Positions 59,899 to 64,000 of a DNA stretch of 64,000 nt are shown piece after piece. The notes under the pieces are model-generated. The model saw only the letters and a program-made list of their open reading frames with translations. It made no database searches and had not been told where the DNA came from. Made by a program: the position numbers and the translations under genes. The stretch is from DATBRC01 sp036560485 (lineage in GTDB: Bacteria > Pseudomonadota > Gammaproteobacteria > Burkholderiales > Burkholderiaceae_D), in the NCBI GenBank assembly GCA_036560485.1, contig DATBRC010000014.1, positions 7,277 to 71,276 of the forward strand. The letters are read 5' to 3'. How positions within the stretch are numbered: the stretch's first letter is position 1; the number at the start of each line of letters is the position of its first letter.

Positions 59899-61101
59899 TT
59901 ACATCCGTTCCAGCATCAAGCCTTTCAGATATTCTCCTTCCGGAAAATTGGTCGTCATGGGATGATCGATCCCGGCAGATAAACGACGCAATATGCGTGC
60001 ATCGACTTTGGCATCGGTCGCAGCACCGGCGATGATTTTCTGGAACAGGTCGGCATTGATTGCACCGGAACATGAATAGGTAAACAGCAATCCATTCTCA
60101 CGCAGCAATTGCAATCCCAATAAATTAATGTCCTTGTAAGCGCGTGCCGCACGCTCGACTTGTTGCGGCGATGCGGCAAATTTTGGCGGATCGAGAATGA
60201 TCAAATCGAAAGTCTTGCCTTCTTCACGCAAGTTGCGCAATGCCTTGAATACATCCGCATCCCACCATTGCGCCTTCGCTTCATTGAAGTCGTTCAAGAC
60301 CATGTTGCGCTGACCGGCTGCCAGCGCCTCGCCGGAAGAATCGATCGAGATCACGCTATTGGCGCCGCCCTTCAATGCAGCCAACGAAAAACCGCCGGTG
60401 TAGCAAAAACAGTTCAGCATATCGCGTCCCGCTGCATGCTCCATCACGATGCGGCGATTATCGCGCTGATCAATATAGAAACCGGTCTTGTGACCGGTCT
60501 TGATATCGATTGCATAGCGCACACCATTTTCCATGACCAGTGTTTCATCAGGCGGCTCAGCACCGGCCAACACGCCGGTCACCAATGGCATGCCTTCGCG
60601 CTCACGCACAGACGCGTCTGAGCGCTCGTACACATTCGGACAACTGGTTTCAGCGATCAAGGCTTGCACGATCGGCGTTTTCCACGCTTCCACACCGGCT
60701 GATTGAAACTGGCAAACGAGATGTCCTTGCTTGCCGCCATACCAATCGGCAACCAGACCGGGAAAGCCATCCGCTTCGCCGAAGATCAAACGAATCGCAT
60801 CCGTATCCTTCACGTGCGCGACGCGATAAGCCACTGCCTTTTTCATGCGGCGCTTGATCAATGCATGATCGACCGGCTCGCTTTCACTAAAGGTCCAGAC
60901 ACGCGCACGAATTTGCGAACTGGGACTGAACGCAGCGCGAGCAAGAAATTGTCCTGTGGCCGATTGCACCAATGCAGTAGCGCCGGGCTTGTTCTTTTCT
61001 TCCGGTTTGCCGTCAATGTGTTGGATGGCCGTCGGAAAGATCCACGGATGGCGGCGCAGGAGGCTTTTTTCCTTGCCTGGTTTGAGTGTAATAGTCAGCA
61101 T
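59899..61101 (-). CDS. rlmI: 23S rRNA m5C1962 methyltransferase RlmI
   Basis: 400 aa. An N-terminal PUA domain (KPGKEKSLLRRHPWIFPTAIQHIDG) is followed by the Rossmann methyltransferase: SAM-binding MLNCFCYTGGFSLAAL, DPPKFA, and FTYSCSGA with the catalytic Cys. This is the RlmI/YccW family, which methylates C1962 of 23S rRNA. The length is normal. It is a single gene; element D ends 9 bases beyond its stop. Confidence 0.93.
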   Translation of the reverse strand: MLTITLKPGKEKSLLRRHPWIFPTAIQHIDGKPEEKNKPGATALVQSATGQFLARAAFSPSSQIRARVWTFSESEPVDHALIKRRMKKAVAYRVAHVKDTDAIRLIFGEADGFPGLVADWYGGKQGHLVCQFQSAGVEAWKTPIVQALIAETSCPNVYERSDASVREREGMPLVTGVLAGAEPPDETLVMENGVRYAIDIKTGHKTGFYIDQRDNRRIVMEHAAGRDMLNCFCYTGGFSLAALKGGANSVISIDSSGEALAAGQRNMVLNDFNEAKAQWWDADVFKALRNLREEGKTFDLIILDPPKFAASPQQVERAARAYKDINLLGLQLLRENGLLFTYSCSGAINADLFQKIIAGAATDAKVDARILRRLSAGIDHPMTTNFPEGEYLKGLMLERM

Positions 61102-61388
61102 GGCAGGATTTTAACAGCCAACATCCAGTAGCGGCACATCAACTGACATGCTGCAATGCTGATTGCGCAATTCCACCACAAAAAGAGAAACACCCTTGCG
61201 TTTCTTCTCTTCATTCAATCGTGCATTACCGCACGCACACATTCCGGGCATAAGAAATTCCACGAACCGATGTCATGCAAACAAAATGAGAAAGATCAAA
61301 CCATACACGCGATCGCCACGTTCTAATGATATTGAAAACACGCTGCCAACAATCGTATCGAAAAAAAATAAACGAGGAAGTTTTTCTT

Positions 61389-63167
61389 ATGCATTACCGA
61401 ATGCTCAATGCCGCCATATTGGGGCTGCGCAATTTCTCTACACATCTCGCGTTCAATAAATTCCGCACATCCAGGCATGACCTGGATTTGGCATCAACGC
61501 TGCCGTCAGCCAGGTTTTTTTACTTCACCGCCATCAGCGTCACGGTTTTGCTTTCTGCCTTTTGCTTTTTGTATGGTTTGGGCAGCTATCCGCTGTTTGA
61601 TACCAACGAAGGATTGTATGCAGAGATAGCAAGGGAAATGCTCGATACCGGCAACTTTATCGTGCCGCATTTGCTTGGCGTTCCCTATCTTGAAAAACCG
61701 CCTTTATTGTATTGGCTGATGGCGATGTCGTTTTCAATTTTCGGCCCCAGCGCAGCAAGCGCTCGTCTCATTTCCGCAGGATCCATGCTTTTCCTGGCAA
61801 TCATGCTACTGATCTTTTGCAGGCGATTCGGCAATCCCAGAACCGGTATTTATGCACTCATTATTTTTTCTACTGTCGTGCCGGGAACCCTGGTATCCCG
61901 AACCGTCGTCTTCGACCCATTATTGACGGCACTGATGGGAGGCTGCCTGCTTTCTTATTTTCAATGGTATATGACGCGCAAAAGCGCATGGCACTATGCC
62001 GGCGCAATTTTCCTGGCGCTTGCCACTCTCGAAAAAGGCGGGGTGGCTATCATTCTTGCGGTAGGCATCATCGGTTTATTTTCATATGAGATGCGCGATC
62101 GAAAAGCGCTGCAGGCATTGACTGATCAAAAAGCGCTTGCCTTGTTTTTGCTGATCGCGCTGCCTTGGCATATCGCAGCAGCGATGCAACAGCAGGGTTT
62201 CGCCTGGTTCTATTTCATCAATGAGCATGTACTGCGATTTTTTGGATTAAGGAAACCGCTTGATTATCATATCGAACCTTTTTATTTTTATCTGATACGC
62301 ATCCCCTTGATGCTGCTTCCGTGGACGCCTTTGCTTTTCCTGATTTTCCGATCAGAGAGAGCCGGCAATAACGCCTTGGGAATATGCATTCGATTTTGCC
62401 GTGCCTGGATTTTGTTTCCCTTATTGTTTTTCTCGATTTCAAGAGCTAAAGGCGGTTACTACCTATTGATGATTCTGCCGGCAGTTGCGCTCCTGCTCAG
62501 CGTCGAATTCACACGGCGTTCTCACACCGCAATTGATCGCACGCTATCCTGCTGCCTTGCCGTCACAGGTTTTTTAGGCGTCGTTGCATTGGCAATCGCC
62601 TTGATGCATGAAAGCGATATCCGCGCGTCAGTTACACATAGCGAGTGGACAATTGCAGGCATCCTGACTTACGCGGCGCTATGGCTAGTCTACTCATGCC
62701 GGCATCTGATTTTCAAAAAGCACAACACAACACGTGATGCCGCCATTTTTGCGATCGGGCTCATAACAACGCCGTTGCTTGCGATGACGCTGCATGCGGA
62801 ACAGGCACGATCATTAACAAACAGCAGTCAGGACATCGCTTATCTTATTGAAAGACAAACCGTTCATAACCAAAAGATTTTCGTTTATCGAAATTATGAA
62901 GATGTGTTTTCATCGCTGCCTTTTTACCTTGGGAAAAAAGTGCAAGTGATCGACAGCGTCAGTGCCGACCTGCAATTTGGCTGTCGCATGAGCGAAGGCC
63001 AAAACAATGCTTGCGTTTCGCTGCCTGATTTCAAAAATGTGCTTAAACATTTTCCGGTTGCCGTCGCGGTGCAGAATGACCGATTGGAAGAATTTTACAA
63101 AGCAGCCGGGCGCAACGGATGGCGACCAGTGGCGATAGGAGACAAGCATGTACTGTTTAATTTTTAG
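61389..63167 (+). CDS. ArnT-like membrane glycosyltransferase (GT83/PMT family)
   Basis: About 592 aa from the ATG at 61389, which has GAGGAAG about 9 bases upstream; the frame is open from 61326. It has about 11-13 membrane helices. The first periplasmic loop motif YPLFDTNEGLYAEIAREML carries the acidic residues typical of PMT/ArnT catalysis, followed by YLEKPPLLYWLMA. The C-terminal 120 residues are a soluble periplasmic domain. It transfers a sugar from an undecaprenyl carrier, in ArnT aminoarabinose to lipid A. No arn operon is present here, so the donor and acceptor are uncertain. Confidence 0.88.
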   Translation: MHYRMLNAAILGLRNFSTHLAFNKFRTSRHDLDLASTLPSARFFYFTAISVTVLLSAFCFLYGLGSYPLFDTNEGLYAEIAREMLDTGNFIVPHLLGVPYLEKPPLLYWLMAMSFSIFGPSAASARLISAGSMLFLAIMLLIFCRRFGNPRTGIYALIIFSTVVPGTLVSRTVVFDPLLTALMGGCLLSYFQWYMTRKSAWHYAGAIFLALATLEKGGVAIILAVGIIGLFSYEMRDRKALQALTDQKALALFLLIALPWHIAAAMQQQGFAWFYFINEHVLRFFGLRKPLDYHIEPFYFYLIRIPLMLLPWTPLLFLIFRSERAGNNALGICIRFCRAWILFPLLFFSISRAKGGYYLLMILPAVALLLSVEFTRRSHTAIDRTLSCCLAVTGFLGVVALAIALMHESDIRASVTHSEWTIAGILTYAALWLVYSCRHLIFKKHNTTRDAAIFAIGLITTPLLAMTLHAEQARSLTNSSQDIAYLIERQTVHNQKIFVYRNYEDVFSSLPFYLGKKVQVIDSVSADLQFGCRMSEGQNNACVSLPDFKNVLKHFPVAVAVQNDRLEEFYKAAGRNGWRPVAIGDKHVLFNF

Positions 63168-63195
63168 TTAAAGACAAAAGAGATCGATATAAAAA

Positions 63196-63233
63196 TCAGC
63201 ATCATTCCATTTGGAGAAATGGAATGATGCTGA
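63196..63233. terminator. Long hairpin between convergent genes
   Basis: A perfect 17-bp stem (TCAGCATCATTCCATTT and complement) with a GGAG loop. It lacks a T-run, so it may act as a bidirectional RNA-end stabiliser or terminator. Confidence 0.6.
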
Positions 63234-63264
63234 CCGATTTCCGATTCTGCCAGCTTGTTACTTT

Positions 63265-63603
63265 TTACGTGGAAGAACGCGACATCTTGCTTGCAGTATA
63301 GATTGAATACAGCGCTGCCAAACCGACCAGCGTATAAATGACACGTGCTATTGCAGTACCTTCACCGAATACATTGGCGATCACGTCCAAACCAAACAAA
63401 CCGACTGCGCCCCAATTCAATCCGCCGATGATCAACAGTACCATTGAAATCCAATCGACTGCGTTCATCGTATGCGTACTTGCCTGTGCACTCACACGAT
63501 CCGAGGCCATACGGTTTGCGCCCATGGAACCTGCCGGCGCAGCATGATTGCGACGGTCTGTTATCTGACGTCTTTCGGGAATATACGGATTCATAGTTGC
63601 CAT
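63265..63603 (-). CDS. DUF378 family small membrane protein
   Basis: 112 aa, ATG behind CAGGAGAT. The N-terminal 45 residues are polar. Two membrane helices follow, with the DUF378 signature WISMVLLIIGGLNWGAVGLFGLDVIANVFG and VIYTLVGLAALYSIYTA. The function of this family is unknown. It is a single gene, convergent with the ArnT-like gene. Confidence 0.9.
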   Translation of the reverse strand: MATMNPYIPERRQITDRRNHAAPAGSMGANRMASDRVSAQASTHTMNAVDWISMVLLIIGGLNWGAVGLFGLDVIANVFGEGTAIARVIYTLVGLAALYSIYTASKMSRSST

Positions 63604-63861
63604 GATTTATCTCCTGAATAAATGTTGAATGTTAGGACGTCTTTGCATGCATATCCAACAATCCGAATTCCAAGGCAATGCATGCGTGCGATTTACGTCA
63701 TGCAAAACAGATACAAGGCTGCACCACAATAGACCTATCGTTAAGTGATAGGTTCACAATCCTGTTTTCCGTGCATTGCCGTTCCCATCCACCAGCAGGC
63801 TTCTCAGGAGCTGATTGGTATCATGACGAAACGGAATTGCGAGTACGAAACAGGTTTAACT

Positions 63862-63900
63862 CCCTCTCCCGCATCAGCGGGAGAGGGTTGGGGTGAGGGG
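63862..63900 (+). repeat. CCCTCTCCC REP-like repeat
   Basis: CCCTCTCCC-GCATCAGC-GGGAGAGGG followed by TTGGGGTGAGGG, the same unit as the inverted pair at 10677-10799. Confidence 0.85.
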
Positions 63901-63924
63901 AAGGATTTTCGATGCCTTGACTGC

Positions 63925-64000
63925 CTATTGAACGACATCCGGCTGCAAGTGGATACGCGCATTGCAATTGATGATCAATGCCGTGTCATTCAGCTTTACC
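63925..64000 (-). CDS. Possible C-terminal end of a leftward gene, partial
   Basis: An open frame enters from the right edge and ends at a TAG (63925-63927). The 24 visible residues (KLNDTALIINCNARIHLQPDV near the end) read like normal protein but are too few to assign. The stop is 24 bases from the REP-like repeat, a usual position for such repeats. Confidence 0.35.
   Translation of the reverse strand, partial: VKLNDTALIINCNARIHLQPDVVQ

Larger units (their letters stand above)
63604..64000. other. Intergenic region at the window end
   Basis: It holds the DUF378 promoter region, a 7-bp hairpin ACCTATC...GATAGGT at 63733-63753, and a REP-like repeat at 63862-63900. The last 76 bases may be the end of a leftward gene. 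Confidence 0.45.

Noticed and set aside
63678..63896. 72-residue frame near the right edge
   Set aside because: It runs through the hairpin at 63733-63753 and the REP-like repeat, so coding is unlikely.
1..64000. CRISPR arrays, tRNA or rRNA genes, prophage, complete insertion sequences
   Set aside because: No regularly spaced repeat series, no tRNA T-loop/anticodon pattern, no rRNA-like stretch and no transposase or integrase protein was found on either strand.

Overview
The window looks like the chromosome of a free-living Betaproteobacterium of the family Oxalobacteraceae (Herminiimonas/Janthinobacterium type). The grounds are moderate GC, dense housekeeping and stress genes of Burkholderiales style, several c-di-GMP proteins, RND and metal-resistance genes, HiPIP and KdpDE. 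This taxonomic call is inference from recognised protein families; no search was run. No rRNA, tRNA, CRISPR array, phage or complete insertion sequence was seen.

Layout. 1-1.1 kb: two small genes in AT-rich DNA, one a pRiA4b ORF-3-like protein whose homology runs upstream of any normal start codon. 1.1-6.3 kb: an alpha/beta hydrolase, then a thiolase / unknown 107-aa protein / short-chain dehydrogenase operon closed by a strong terminator, a secreted esterase-like protein and an FMN reductase. 6.3-12.4 kb: a tripartite RND efflux operon (outer-membrane channel, adaptor, pump). 12.8-13.9 kb: a GC-richer serine hydrolase framed by an 11-bp inverted repeat. 14-27 kb: mostly single genes, including a DJ-1/PfpI protein, a secreted beta-helix protein, a divergent TetR/glycosyltransferase pair, a zinc alcohol dehydrogenase with an SRPBCC partner, a MarR/tautomerase pair sharing an operator-like repeat, a lipoprotein hydrolase, a LuxR-type regulator, and a decayed flavin-dependent oxidoreductase fragment. 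27-31.6 kb: a DUF4118/PAS membrane protein and an overlapping mgtA / TVGYGD-channel pair.

31.7-42 kb is the most distinctive block. A leftward five-gene operon encodes a coiled-coil protein, a membrane-anchored coiled-coil protein, a solute-binding protein fused to an OmpA peptidoglycan-binding domain, and an ABC permease and ATPase. It faces a rightward set of a one-helix protein, an SPFH slipin and a KdpD/KdpE pair without kdpFABC. This is my best candidate for an undescribed envelope-stress or transport system. 42.6-45.6 kb: an operon of an HD-GYP protein lacking the His of its HD doublet and an EAL protein with a dead GGDEF domain. 45.9-47.6 kb: three small genes (TPR, GNAT acetyltransferase, SMI1/KNR4-like) separated by attC-like sites, which look like integron gene cassettes without a visible integrase. 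47.6-64 kb: a split chromate transporter, HiPIP, a GAF protein, the protease Prc, a large GGDEF-EAL protein, a NarX-like kinase, small lipoproteins and unknowns, RlmI, an ArnT-like glycosyltransferase and a DUF378 protein.

Across the window lie short palindromic elements of 120-220 bp, usually just after stop codons. They have unrelated terminal inverted repeats, but three of them share an internal core (small hairpin, then AAGGAG, then an AACGC segment). REP-like CGTCGTTCCCGCG and CCCTCTCCC repeats also occur, one of them inside the ABC/OmpA operon.
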